From Pseudomonas cerasi (GTDB lineage Bacteria; Pseudomonadota; Gammaproteobacteria; Pseudomonadales; Pseudomonadaceae): a stretch of DNA of 64,000 nt. Made by a program: the position numbers and the translations under genes. Below, piece after piece: positions 51,166 through 60,183 of the stretch. The notes beneath the pieces were generated by a model, which saw only the letters and a program-made list of their open reading frames with translations, had not been told where the DNA came from and made no database searches. The stretch is taken from the NCBI RefSeq assembly GCF_900074915.1, contig NZ_LT222319.1, forward strand, positions 4,311,001 to 4,375,000, read 5' to 3'. Within the stretch, counting starts at the first letter, position 1; every line of letters begins with the position of its first letter.

Positions 51166-53073
51166 ATGAAATGCGACCCCACTCTTTATCGCGCCGCCCC
51201 GCCATCACTCGCCGTGAAACCCCGTCTGATCCGCCAACTGTTCCTACCGCCGCTGATCCTCATGCTAATGATCGGGCTGGGCTATATCGCCTATCTGGTC
51301 AGTGAACACAGCGCCATCAAGGGACTGCGCGAAACCGGCGAACGCCAGCTGGAGCTGCACGCCCGCACGGTCGAGAGCGAAATCAGCAAATACACCTACC
51401 TGCCCAGCGTGCTGGAACTGGAATCCAGCGTGTCGCAGTTGCTGAACGAACCGGGACCCGAGCTTCAGCAGCAGGTCAACCGCTACCTCGAAGGGCTGAA
51501 TCGACGCAGCCGCAGCCGTGCCATTTACGTAATGGACACCACCGGACGTGTGCTGGCCACCAGCAACTGGCGTGACGCCGACAGTTATCAGGGCGAAGAC
51601 CTGTCTTTCCGTGCCTACTTTCAGGACGCCGTGCGCGGCCTGCCCGGGCGCTTTTACGGCATCGGCACCACCACCGGTGAGTCGGGCTATTACCTGGCGC
51701 ATGGGCTGGAAGACAAAGGCCGCATCATCGGCGTTGCGGTGATCAAGGTACGCCTCGAAGCACTTGAAGAACGCTGGCAGCGGGCGCGCCTGGAGGCATT
51801 TGTCAGCGACGAGAATGGCATCATCATCCTCTCCAGCGACCCGGCTCGGCGTCTGAAATCAGTACGTCCGCTCACTGCCGAGATCAAGGAGCGCCTGGCT
51901 CGCAGCCTGCAATATTACTGGTGGCCGCTCAACGAACTGGTGCCACTGGAACGGGAAACCTTGTCTGAAGGCGTCGAAACACTGGTTTTCCCCGCCAACA
52001 TCAGTGTCGACCGCGAACACAAAAAGGTCAGTTATCTGGCCCAGAGCCGCCCGCTGAATGACACCGCCTGGCACCTGACACTGCTTACTCCGCTGGAGGA
52101 TCTGCGCCGTGAAGCGGCCAACCAGGGCATGCTGGTCGCCGTGGCCTGCGCGCTGGTGACCTTTCTGCTGATTGCCTGGAACGAGCGGCGCAAAGTGATC
52201 TCGACCCGGCTTGCTGCCAGGGAAGCGCTGCAGGCGGCCAACAACGAACTGGAACGCAAGATCACCGAGCGCACCGAACACCTGCGGGCCAGCAACGAAC
52301 GCCTCAAGGCGCAGATTCGTGAACGAAGGCAGGCCGAAGACACTTTGCGCAAGGCGCAGGACGAACTGGTACAGGCCGGCAAACTGGCAGCCATCGGCCA
52401 GATGTCGACCAGCATCGCGCATGAGCTGAACCAGCCTCTGGCCGCACTGCGCACCTTGTCCGGCAACACCGTGCGCTTTCTGGAACGAGGTGCGCTGGAT
52501 ACCGCCAGTACCAACCTGCGTACCATCAATGACCTGGTCGACCGCATGGGCCGCATCACCGCCAGCCTGCGCGCATTCGCCAGACGCGGCGACGATCAGG
52601 GCCAGGCGCAACTGAGCAAGGCTGTCGATGCGGCGGCGCAGTTGCTAAGCGTGCGTCTGGAGCAGTCCGGCCTGATAGTGCATCGAGACTTCGTCGACGC
52701 CACCCTGACCATCGACCAGACCCGCCTGGAACAGATTCTGGTCAACCTGATCGGCAACGCACTGGATGCCATGTTCGACCTGCCGCAACCGGAGTTATGG
52801 CTCAGCGGATCGGTTGTCGACGGCCGATACCGTCTGCGGGTACGTGATAACGGGCGCGGCGTCGACGCCGAGGCGCGCAAGCATCTGTTTGAACCTTTCT
52901 TCACCACCAAACCGGGCGAACAAGGCCTGGGGCTGGGCCTGACGCTGTCGGCGAGCCTTGCCGCCGCAGCCGGAGGCAGCCTGAGCGCAGAGCATCCGCA
53001 GGACGGCGGTACGACGTTTGTCCTGAGCCTGCCGTTTATACCCGATGCCCGCCACCCGGACAGCCCGACATGA
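51166..53073 (+). CDS. aauS: DctB-like sensor histidine kinase AauS
   Basis: About 635 residues; ATG at 51166 chosen over the adjacent GTG at 51163 (AGGA upstream serves either). Membrane helix near residues 25-45, a periplasmic dCACHE sensor (about 50-310), a second helix (VAVACALVTFLLIAW, about 320), then a long coiled coil (NNELERKITERTEHLRASN). The H box IAHELNQPLAALR carries phospho-His (about 418), followed by N (LIGNALDAM) and G boxes (DNGRGV, GLGLGLT). Expected to sense acidic amino acids in the periplasm, possibly with AatJ, and phosphorylate AauR. Confidence 0.94.
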   Translation: MKCDPTLYRAAPPSLAVKPRLIRQLFLPPLILMLMIGLGYIAYLVSEHSAIKGLRETGERQLELHARTVESEISKYTYLPSVLELESSVSQLLNEPGPELQQQVNRYLEGLNRRSRSRAIYVMDTTGRVLATSNWRDADSYQGEDLSFRAYFQDAVRGLPGRFYGIGTTTGESGYYLAHGLEDKGRIIGVAVIKVRLEALEERWQRARLEAFVSDENGIIILSSDPARRLKSVRPLTAEIKERLARSLQYYWWPLNELVPLERETLSEGVETLVFPANISVDREHKKVSYLAQSRPLNDTAWHLTLLTPLEDLRREAANQGMLVAVACALVTFLLIAWNERRKVISTRLAAREALQAANNELERKITERTEHLRASNERLKAQIRERRQAEDTLRKAQDELVQAGKLAAIGQMSTSIAHELNQPLAALRTLSGNTVRFLERGALDTASTNLRTINDLVDRMGRITASLRAFARRGDDQGQAQLSKAVDAAAQLLSVRLEQSGLIVHRDFVDATLTIDQTRLEQILVNLIGNALDAMFDLPQPELWLSGSVVDGRYRLRVRDNGRGVDAEARKHLFEPFFTTKPGEQGLGLGLTLSASLAAAAGGSLSAEHPQDGGTTFVLSLPFIPDARHPDSPT

Positions 53074-53083
53074 GACGACACCC

Positions 53084-54412
53084 ATGAGCATAAACAGCGA
53101 CCTGACTGTCCTGATCGTTGAAGACGATCCGCATGTATTGCTCGGTTGCCAGCAGGCCCTGGCGCTGGAGGACATCGCCAGCGAAGGCGTTGCCAGCGCT
53201 GAAGAGGCGCTAAAGCGCATCGGTGACAACTTCGCCGGCATCGTCATCAGCGACATTCGCTTGCCGGGCATCGACGGCCTGGCGTTGCTGAGCCGTCTCA
53301 AGGCACGTGACAGCAGCCTGCCGGTGGTGCTGATCACCGGCCATGGCGATATCACCATGGCCGTCAACGCTATGCGCGATGGCGCTTACGATTTCATGGA
53401 GAAACCCTTTTCTCCAGAGCGTCTGGTGGACGTCACCCGACGCGCACTGGAACAACGCGGCCTGGCCCGTGAAGTGTGGGCGTTGCGCAAGCAACTCGCC
53501 GAGCGCGATTCGCTGGAGGGCCGGATCATTGGCCGCTCCCCGGCCATGCAAAACCTGCGTGCGTTGATTGCCAACGTCGCCGACACCTCGGCCAACGTAC
53601 TGATCGAAGGCGAAACCGGCACGGGCAAGGAACTGGTCGCGCGCTGCCTGCACGATTTCAGTCGGCGCAAGGACAGCCAGTTCGTGGCGCTCAACTGTGG
53701 CGGGCTGGCGGAAAGCCTGTTCGAGTCGGAAATTTTCGGCCATGAAGCCAACGCCTTTACCGGCGCGGGCAAACGGCGCATCGGCAAGATCGAACACGCG
53801 CACAACGGCACGCTGTTTCTCGATGAAGTGGAAAGCATGCCGGTCAATCTGCAGATCAAGCTGTTGCGCGTCCTGCAGGAGCGAACCCTTGAGCGGCTGG
53901 GTTCCAACCAGAGCGTTGCCGTGGATTGCCGGGTCATAGCGGCAACCAAATCCGACTTGAATGCCTTGGGCAAGACCAATCAGTTCCGCAGCGACCTGTA
54001 TTACCGCCTGAACGTCGTCACGCTTGAACTGCCACCCTTGCGTGAGCGCCGCGAAGACATTCTGCAGCTGTTCGAACACTTCCTGCAGTTGTCGTCGTTA
54101 CGCTTCGACCGCGAACCGCCCGTGCTGGATCAACAGACCAGTTCGAACCTGATGAGCCACGACTGGCCGGGCAATGTACGCGAACTGCGCAACGTGGCCG
54201 AACGCTTTGCCCTTGGCCTGCCAGCGTTCAAGCAGTCAGGCACGGTCAGTGAAAACCAGAGCCTGGGGTTTGCCGAAGCGGTCGAAGCCTTCGAGCGCTC
54301 GTTGCTCGGCGACGCCTTGCAACGCAGCGGCGGCAACCTCAGCCAGGCCAGTCAGGAACTGGGCATGGCCAAGACCACACTGTTTGACAAGGTCAAAAAA
54401 TACGGGCTTTGA
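53084..54412 (+). CDS. aauR: sigma-54-dependent response regulator AauR
   Basis: 442 residues from MSINSDLTVLIVEDDPH. Receiver domain with phospho-Asp57 (SDIRLPG), AAA+ domain with Walker A GETGTGKE (about 176-183) and Walker B GTLFLDEVES, and a C-terminal Fis-type HTH (LQRSGGNLSQASQELGMAKTTLFDKVKKYG). Oddity: the sigma-54 contact loop reads NAFTGA (223-228) instead of GAFTGA. Should activate aatJ from the TTCGG-N4-CCGAA sites at 47.66 kb, and in P. syringae is reported to affect hrp gene induction. Confidence 0.94.
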   Translation: MSINSDLTVLIVEDDPHVLLGCQQALALEDIASEGVASAEEALKRIGDNFAGIVISDIRLPGIDGLALLSRLKARDSSLPVVLITGHGDITMAVNAMRDGAYDFMEKPFSPERLVDVTRRALEQRGLAREVWALRKQLAERDSLEGRIIGRSPAMQNLRALIANVADTSANVLIEGETGTGKELVARCLHDFSRRKDSQFVALNCGGLAESLFESEIFGHEANAFTGAGKRRIGKIEHAHNGTLFLDEVESMPVNLQIKLLRVLQERTLERLGSNQSVAVDCRVIAATKSDLNALGKTNQFRSDLYYRLNVVTLELPPLRERREDILQLFEHFLQLSSLRFDREPPVLDQQTSSNLMSHDWPGNVRELRNVAERFALGLPAFKQSGTVSENQSLGFAEAVEAFERSLLGDALQRSGGNLSQASQELGMAKTTLFDKVKKYGL

Positions 54413-54450
54413 GCACTGCGCCAGATCCTGAACGTGCGGCGTAGCGCAGA

Positions 54451-54590
54451 TCTGTGACGCAGAGCGTGACCCACTGCATTCCCACGCTGGAGCGTGCGGA
54501 ACGATAGGCGTCCTCAAGACACCTGTCGTGCCCATTCTCCGCGTGGGCATGCCTTCCGGACGCGCTGCGTCCGATCCCGCACGGGCAGTA
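54451..54590. repeat. P. syringae-type dispersed intergenic repeat, copy E
   Basis: TGTGACGCAGAGCGTGAC, CATTCCCACGCTGGAGCG, then an inverted second half CATTCTCCGCGTGGGCATGC and CCGGACGCGCTGCGTCC. Copy D (45631-45765) has the same order with the linker GGAACGATAGG(C/T)GTC. Composite of two back-to-back elements between aauR and the convergent DsbA-like gene. Confidence 0.75.
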
Positions 54591-54592
54591 CG

Positions 54593-55240
54593 TTACTGCG
54601 ATTCACCGATAATCTGGCGGATTGCGCTGACGAATACCTCGACCGGCTGACCGCCCGAGACGGCGTACTGGTCGTTGAAGACCATGGTCGGCACGGAGGT
54701 GATACCGCGAGACGTCCAGAGCTGCTCGGCCTCGCGAACCTCGGTGGTGTACTCGTCACTGTCCAGGATGGCCTGAGCACGCAGACGGTCCAGGCCGACC
54801 TTCTGCGCCACATCCGCCAGAGTCTGGTGACTGGACGGGTCTTTCAGGTCACTGAAATAGGCCTCGAACAACGCCTGCTTCAACGCGTGCTGCTTGCCTT
54901 GCTGTTCGGCCCAGTGCAACAGTCGATGGGCATCGAACGTGTTGTAGATACGCCGCTCGCCGCTGGCAAAAGTGAAGCCGAGTTCAGCACCGCGTTCACG
55001 GATGGTCTGGTGAATACCTTCGATCTGTTCCGGCGTGGAGCCGTACTTTTCGGCAATGTGCTCTTTGATGTCCTGCCCTTCGGCAGGCATGTTCGGGTTC
55101 AGCTCGAAAGGCTGGAAGTGAATGTGCGCTTGCACCTCATCCCCCAGTGCCTCCAGCGCCTGATCCAGCGCGCGCAGGCCAATGACGCACCAGGGGCAGG
55201 AAACATCGGAGATGAAGTCGATCTTCAGTGCAGTTGTCAT
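54593..55240 (-). CDS. DsbA family oxidoreductase (FrnE-like)
   Basis: 215 residues from MTTALKIDFISDVSCPWC. Thioredoxin-fold active site CPWC (about 15-18), helical insertion, and cis-Pro region GITSVPTMVFN (about 176). No signal peptide, so it is the cytoplasmic 2-hydroxychromene/FrnE-like branch of the DsbA family. A partner substrate is unknown. AAGGG precedes the start. Confidence 0.92.
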   Translation of the reverse strand: MTTALKIDFISDVSCPWCVIGLRALDQALEALGDEVQAHIHFQPFELNPNMPAEGQDIKEHIAEKYGSTPEQIEGIHQTIRERGAELGFTFASGERRIYNTFDAHRLLHWAEQQGKQHALKQALFEAYFSDLKDPSSHQTLADVAQKVGLDRLRAQAILDSDEYTTEVREAEQLWTSRGITSVPTMVFNDQYAVSGGQPVEVFVSAIRQIIGESQ

Positions 55241-55307
55241 GTCGGCCCTTTTCGGTAAGCAAAGGCCACACGATACACCTCTGCCCATGCCTGACAACCA
55301 GGCAGAC

Positions 55308-56300
55308 TTACAACTGAGCCAGGTTGCGACCGTCTTCATGCTGGGCTTTCAGGTACGGCAGCACTGCACCAAGCAACGGCGCCTTGAAGGCCTCCTGAAA
55401 ACGGTGTGCCAGACCCGGAATCAGGCGCAGTTGGCTGCCCTGAATGTGCGCGGCCACATGCACGCCATGCATGACCGGCAACAGCGGGTCAGCCGTACCA
55501 TGAACCACCAGTACCGGCAGACGCAGACGGTTCAGCAGTTCCACGCGGCTGGGCTCGGCCAGAATCGCCATGATCTGGCGTTTCACGCCCTCGGGATTGA
55601 ACGCCCGGTCATAGGAAACGGCCGCCTGATGCAGCAGTTGCTGGCGATCATCCTTGACCTGCGGGCTGCCCAGCGCTGCAAGCAAATCGGCCTGCTGCTC
55701 GATCGCCACTTCCCGATTGGGCGCGCCGCGCCGCGCCAACAGTTGCATCAACGCGGCACTGGGCATGGGCAGACCCTGCGCACCGGAACTGGTCATGATC
55801 AGTGTCAGGCTTTCGACCCGCGACGGCGCCAGATCAGCCAGATGCTGAGCGATCATGCCGCCCATGCTCGCGCCCAACACGTGAAACTGACGAATCTGCA
55901 ATGCATCCATCAACCCCAGCGCATCGTCGGCCATATCAGTCAACGAATAGGGTGCCGAGACAGGCAGGCCAAGTTTATAACGCAGCACTTCGAACGTCAG
56001 ATTGGCATCCGCTGGCTGTTGTACCCAAGAAGACAGCCCCACATCGCGATTGTCGTAGCGAATGACCCGATAGCCCTGCTGACACAACGCGACCACGACC
56101 TCGTCCGGCCAATGAATCAACTGCCCGCCCAGCCCCATCACCAACAGCAAGGCAGGGTCGGACTCGCTACCAATACTCTGGTACGCAATCCGCACTTCCT
56201 TGAGGTCAGCCATCTGTACAGGAACATCGGTATCACAACGATCGGCCGCAAAAGACGGCAAGCCGCACAGAAGCGCGGCCAGAAAAATTAAAACCCGCAT
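55308..56300 (-). CDS. exported alpha/beta hydrolase
   Basis: 330 residues from MRVLIFLAALLCGLPSFAADRC, a clean signal peptide; the frame extends to 56369. Nucleophile elbow GASMGG (about 137-142), oxyanion region VMGLGGQLIHWP, acid in HGTADPLLP and catalytic His in GLAHRF complete the triad. Likely periplasmic esterase or peptidase-like hydrolase; substrate unknown. Confidence 0.9.
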   Translation of the reverse strand: MRVLIFLAALLCGLPSFAADRCDTDVPVQMADLKEVRIAYQSIGSESDPALLLVMGLGGQLIHWPDEVVVALCQQGYRVIRYDNRDVGLSSWVQQPADANLTFEVLRYKLGLPVSAPYSLTDMADDALGLMDALQIRQFHVLGASMGGMIAQHLADLAPSRVESLTLIMTSSGAQGLPMPSAALMQLLARRGAPNREVAIEQQADLLAALGSPQVKDDRQQLLHQAAVSYDRAFNPEGVKRQIMAILAEPSRVELLNRLRLPVLVVHGTADPLLPVMHGVHVAAHIQGSQLRLIPGLAHRFQEAFKAPLLGAVLPYLKAQHEDGRNLAQL

Positions 56301-56423
56301 GAAAAACACCAAAAAACAGATCCCCAGTAGGCCGCGAGTCTGATGATGTTTTCCAAAGCGCGCTGCCACACTTACGTGACAGTTTGATGAATGGCGCTGA
56401 GCGGTCGTTAATCGAGTGTTGCG

Positions 56424-57158
56424 CTACGCAGCGACCTGGTCCGCCACCATCAGGTTTTCCCCAAAACGGGCGCGCGCTTCGAGGAGCGATTCCTGATGCC
56501 AGTTCGAATGCGTATCGCACTCGCCCAGGGACAGAACCTTGTAAACCGGCAGACGATCAAACACCGGGGCCAGCAGCTCCGGTTCGGTCACGCTGTCCAG
56601 ATGCAACCCTGCAACCGGCAGCAAGGCCGCGACACCCAGGTTGGGCCGCAGGTCACCGTGATAGAGGCCAATAAGCTTCTTCAACGGCGAATACTGAAGA
56701 ATGTGATAGGCACGTTCGAAGGCGTTGCTCCATGCCAGCGGCAGGTCGAGCGCCAGGATCGGTTCGTCGATCTGAATCCACTCGACACCGCGCGCCGCCA
56801 GACGCCCGAAGATCTCGCCATACACCGGCAGCAGATGCTCCAGCAGGTCGAGGCGATCCACTTCGTCACCCTGAACGTCACTTAGCCAGAGCAGTGTCAG
56901 CGGACCGATCAACGCAGGTTTGCGGCCTTGCTCGCACGCTTCGGCGACGCTCGCCAGCAGCGGTGCCCAAGCGGGCTGAAAACGCTGGTCGCGTTTCAGG
57001 TGTGGCACCTGCTGCGGGTAACGCGCCATCAGCCAGTTGCGCAGTTCGGCATCAGTTGTCGCAACACCCTGATCCTGTTTCCAGAAAGCCTGCAGAGCGT
57101 GCTGCAATTCACGGTCTGCGCCAATGTGAAAATAGTCAGGGTGTTGAGTCAGGGCCAC
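56424..57158 (-). CDS. truncated MetE-like protein (N-terminal domain only)
   Basis: 244 residues from the GTG at 57158, preceded by a perfect GGAGG. It matches the N-terminal half of cobalamin-independent methionine synthase: the start HIGADRELQHALQAFWK, then KPALIGPLTLLWLSDVQG, LDLLEHLLPVYGEIFGRLAARGVEWIQIDEPILALDLP, and GLHLDSVTEPE...VYKVLSLGECDTHSNWH. About 110 residues normally present after position 25 are missing, and the whole catalytic zinc domain (C-terminal 370 residues) is absent. It is divergent from metR, which normally faces an intact metE. Intact frame and ribosome site argue it is expressed; either a decayed metE with clean ends or a repurposed domain. Confidence 0.8.
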   Translation of the reverse strand: MALTQHPDYFHIGADRELQHALQAFWKQDQGVATTDAELRNWLMARYPQQVPHLKRDQRFQPAWAPLLASVAEACEQGRKPALIGPLTLLWLSDVQGDEVDRLDLLEHLLPVYGEIFGRLAARGVEWIQIDEPILALDLPLAWSNAFERAYHILQYSPLKKLIGLYHGDLRPNLGVAALLPVAGLHLDSVTEPELLAPVFDRLPVYKVLSLGECDTHSNWHQESLLEARARFGENLMVADQVAA

Positions 57159-57206
57159 GATGCGTCCTCCATAAAAGATGGGCCTATTGTCGACAGCTGA
57201 CACAAC

Positions 57207-57221
57207 ATGAGACAAACTCAT
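57207..57221. promoter_or_regulatory. LysR-type palindrome between the metE-like gene and metR
   Basis: ATGAG-ACAAA-CTCAT is a perfect palindrome with the T-N11-A spacing of LysR-family sites, midway between the divergent starts. Plausible MetR site, though it does not match TGAA-N5-TTCA. Confidence 0.5.
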
Positions 57222-57264
57222 TTTTTTCGTGTTGATCACAAATACTGCTCATGGAGCACTGAAC

Positions 57265-58182
57265 GTGCTTGAAATACGCCACCTCAAAACCCTGCATGCA
57301 CTGCGCGAGGCCGACAGCCTTGTGGAAGCAGCCGAGCGCCTGCATTTGACGCAGTCGGCGCTGTCCCATCAGTTCAAGGAGCTGGAAGAGCGCATGGGCA
57401 TGCCGCTGTTCGTGCGCAAGACCAAACCGGTGCGCTTTACCAGCGCCGGTTTGCGCCTGCTGCAACTGGCCGACTCCATGCTGCCGCAACTGCGCAGTGC
57501 CGAGCGCGACATCGCTCGACTGGCGGGTGGCACGGCGGGACGGCTGCACATGGCAATCGAGTGCCACAGTTGTTTTCAGTGGCTGATGCCGACCATCGAC
57601 CAGTTCCGCGATGCCTGGCCCGAGGTGGAACTGGACCTGTCTTCCGGCTTCTCGTTCGCACCCTTGCCTGCCCTGGCGCGTGGCGATCTGGACCTGGTGG
57701 TGACCTCCGACCCGCTGGAATTGCCCGGCATCACCTATGTGCCGCTATTCACCTATGAAGCGATGCTGGCGGTGGCCAATCAACACGCGCTGGCGGGCCG
57801 GCCGTACATTGTTCCAGAAGACCTGCTCAGCGAAACGCTGATCATCTACCCGGTGGAGCGCGACCGACTGGACATCTTTACCCGTTTTCTGGAGCCCGCC
57901 GATATCGAGCCTGCACAGGTACGAACCTCGGAATTGACGGTGATGATGATGCAACTGGTCGCCAGCGGACGCGGGGTCTGTGGGATGCCGCACTGGGCGC
58001 TGCATGAATACAGCTCACGCGGCTATGTGAAGGCCAAGCGCCTGGGCGAGAAAGGGCTGTTCGCAACGCTGTATGCCGGCATTCGCGCCGACATGCTCGA
58101 CGCACCGTACATGCGCGATTTCCTGCTGACCGCTAAGGACACCTCGTTTTCGACGCTCGACGGGGTGAGTGTGGTTCGCTGA
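57265..58182 (+). CDS. metR: LysR-family methionine regulator MetR
   Basis: 305 residues, the usual MetR length, from the GTG with GGAG upstream (MLEIRHLKTLHALREADSLVEAAERLHLTQSALSHQFKELEER). Winged HTH 1-60, then two periplasmic-binding-like lobes (AIECHSCFQWLMP, FSFAPLPALARGDLDLVV). MetR uses homocysteine as co-inducer to activate met genes. Divergent from the truncated metE-like gene. Confidence 0.95.
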   Translation: MLEIRHLKTLHALREADSLVEAAERLHLTQSALSHQFKELEERMGMPLFVRKTKPVRFTSAGLRLLQLADSMLPQLRSAERDIARLAGGTAGRLHMAIECHSCFQWLMPTIDQFRDAWPEVELDLSSGFSFAPLPALARGDLDLVVTSDPLELPGITYVPLFTYEAMLAVANQHALAGRPYIVPEDLLSETLIIYPVERDRLDIFTRFLEPADIEPAQVRTSELTVMMMQLVASGRGVCGMPHWALHEYSSRGYVKAKRLGEKGLFATLYAGIRADMLDAPYMRDFLLTAKDTSFSTLDGVSVVR

Positions 58183-58252
58183 CACCTGATTCGCTGAAAT
58201 AGGGTTCGCTGACAGTGCCGTCCTGCACCGCGATGCAGGACGACTGCGCCGT

Positions 58253-58663
58253 TCAGCTGCGTGCAGCCTGCCGCTGAAGATACAGCGGCAGGATCAGATC
58301 GCGGGTCAACGGAGCCAGTTGCAAACCCGCATGACTGTCCGCGTCAACCCACAGCACTTCTTCGATCTCGGCGGCAGGCACTGCCTGGGCGTCGGTCCTG
58401 ACCTCATACAACTGACAGTTGACCTCGAAACCAGGCTCGTTGGCGGCGGGTGCCGTGAACTCACCGAGAAACACTGCCTGCGCCGGATCGACGATCAGCC
58501 CGAGTTCTTCTTCGAGTTCTCTGGCCAGCGCCTGCGGTGCCGGTTCACCGGGCTCGATCTTGCCGCCCGGCTGCATGAAGGCCCGGGTACCGCGCTTGCG
58601 CACCAGCAGGGTCCGGCCGTCTGCGCCGATCAGCAGCGCCGCCGCGATGCGGATGATCTTCAT
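58253..58663 (-). CDS. Nudix hydrolase
   Basis: 136 residues. Nudix box GGKIEPGEPAPQALARELEEELGL fits G-x5-E-x7-REUxEE-x-GU (about 34-57). MutT-like hydrolases cleave nucleotide or related diphosphates; substrate not predictable. Overlaps ddl stop region by 4 bases (ATG within the ddl stop), so translationally coupled. Confidence 0.93.
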   Translation of the reverse strand: MKIIRIAAALLIGADGRTLLVRKRGTRAFMQPGGKIEPGEPAPQALARELEEELGLIVDPAQAVFLGEFTAPAANEPGFEVNCQLYEVRTDAQAVPAAEIEEVLWVDADSHAGLQLAPLTRDLILPLYLQRQAARS

Positions 58664-59751
58664 GCGAAGATCTCCGTTTTCAGCAGCCGCGCCTGATCAG
58701 CCCGTTCCAGCGCCAGAACGATCAGGCGATGGATCAGTTCGGCATACGACAGACCGCTGGCCTGCCAGAGCTTGGGGTACATGCTGATCGAGGTGAAGCC
58801 CGGCAGCGTGTTGACCTCGTTGATGATGATGTCGCGTCCTTCGGTGACGAAAAAATCGACCCGCGAGAGCCCTGCGCAGCCCAGCACCTTGTAAGCCTGC
58901 AAAGCGACGTCACGCACCTGATCACTCAGATCGGCGGGCAGCTCGGCGGGGATAGCGATGCGCGCCTGATCGCCGTTCAGGTACTTGGTGTCGTAGGCAT
59001 AGAATTCATCGTTGGCAATCACTTCGCCACAGACGCTGACCTGCGCATCGAAGTTACCCAATACGGCGCACTCCACTTCCCGGCCGACGATGCCCTGCTC
59101 GATCAGCAGCTTATGATCGAACTCGAAACCCAGCGCCAGTGCCGCCGCAAAACCAGCCTCGTCGGACACCTTGCTGACGCCCACCGATGAACCCTGGTTG
59201 GCCGGCTTGACGAACATCGGCAGCCCCAATTGGTCGGCAGCTTCCGTGAAAGAAAGGCTCTCTCCACGCGACAGGACCCTGAACGGCGCGACGGCTATGC
59301 CCGCATCGCGCAGCAGACGCTTGGTCACATCCTTGTCCATGCAGGCCGCAGAGGACAGCACATCGGCGCCGACAAAGGGCACGGCCAGCATGCGCAGCAC
59401 ACCCTGCAACGCACCGTCTTCGCCAAACGCGCCGTGGATCAGCGGGAATACCACATCAATGGCAGCCAGTGGCTGACCTGACTCGACGTCGACAAACTGC
59501 CCGCCGATGCTGCCCGGCAGCAAGGACAATGGCTTGCCTGATGCGCTCAGTTTGATCCGTGCAGGATCAGTGGCATTGAGCAGGTAATCGGCTTCGTCGA
59601 AATGCAGCCAGCGGCCCAGCTTGTCGACGCCGATCAGGGTCAGCGCATAGCGTTCACGATCAATCGCATTGATCACGTTGCGTGCCGACTGCAACGAAAC
59701 CTCATGCTCGCTGGATTGCCCACCGAAAACGATGGCGACTGACTTTTTCAA
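58660..59751 (-). CDS. ddl: D-alanine--D-alanine ligase
   Basis: 363 residues. ATP-grasp signatures: VAIVFGGQSSEHEVSLQSA (start), HGAFGEDGALQG, KPANQGSSVGVSKV and VNTLPGFTSISMYPKL. Joins two D-Ala for peptidoglycan precursor. The longer form is the DdlA type, distinct from the cell-division-cluster DdlB. Confidence 0.96.
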   Translation of the reverse strand: MKKSVAIVFGGQSSEHEVSLQSARNVINAIDRERYALTLIGVDKLGRWLHFDEADYLLNATDPARIKLSASGKPLSLLPGSIGGQFVDVESGQPLAAIDVVFPLIHGAFGEDGALQGVLRMLAVPFVGADVLSSAACMDKDVTKRLLRDAGIAVAPFRVLSRGESLSFTEAADQLGLPMFVKPANQGSSVGVSKVSDEAGFAAALALGFEFDHKLLIEQGIVGREVECAVLGNFDAQVSVCGEVIANDEFYAYDTKYLNGDQARIAIPAELPADLSDQVRDVALQAYKVLGCAGLSRVDFFVTEGRDIIINEVNTLPGFTSISMYPKLWQASGLSYAELIHRLIVLALERADQARLLKTEIFA

Positions 59752-59842
59752 AGCGGTTACTCCTGTTTTTCAGGCCGCGAAGATAAAAGCAATGTCGGCT
59801 GTTAGTCCAGTAGATGATTGGTCGCAGGCCTGAAATTCAGAC

Positions 59843-59890
59843 AAAAAAATCCCGGTCGTGGGCAATCCATACGAAATGCCCACGACCGGG
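59843..59890 (-). terminator. terminator of the L31-type gene
   Basis: On the minus strand CCCGGTCGTGGGCA pairs perfectly with TGCCCACGACCGGG (14 bp), followed by ATTTTTTTG. A very strong signal just after the L31 reading frame ends. Confidence 0.95.
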
Positions 59891-59902
59891 AGGTCAGACC
59901 GC

Positions 59903-60183
59903 TCATTGAGCGGCTGCGGTTTCTTTCTTGCCAGTCGAGCCAAAGGTGGCGAAACGCTTGTTGAAACCCGCGATCCGGCCTTCGGTGGTGGTCTTGCGCT
60001 GCTGCCCGGTGTACATCGGGTGCGAGGCGCTGGAAACGTCGAGTGCAACATAAGGATAGGAGTACCGTCGGTGTGCTGTTGCGTGCGGTCTGTGTCTACG
60101 GTGGAGCCGATCAGAAAGTAAACGTCGGCAGCGGTGTCGTGGAACAGCACGGTGCGGTATTGAGGATGGATATCGGGTTTCAT
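59903..60183 (-). pseudogene. rpmE2: type B ribosomal protein L31, frameshifted
   Basis: Residues 1-41 (MKPDIHPQYRTVLFHDTAADV...QQHTDGT) are in one frame; the rest (YPYVALDVSSASHPMYTGQQRKTTTEGRIAGFNKRFATFGS) continues in another frame after a single missing base near 60060 (ACTCCTATCC instead of a codon-complete AC-N-TCC-TAT). RpmE2 is the zinc-independent L31, lacking the Cys of RpmE, made under zinc starvation. A Zur-like box (60214-60226) and a strong terminator (59843-59890) show an intact transcription unit. Either a true lesion or a sequencing error; programmed shifting seems unlikely. Confidence 0.9.
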
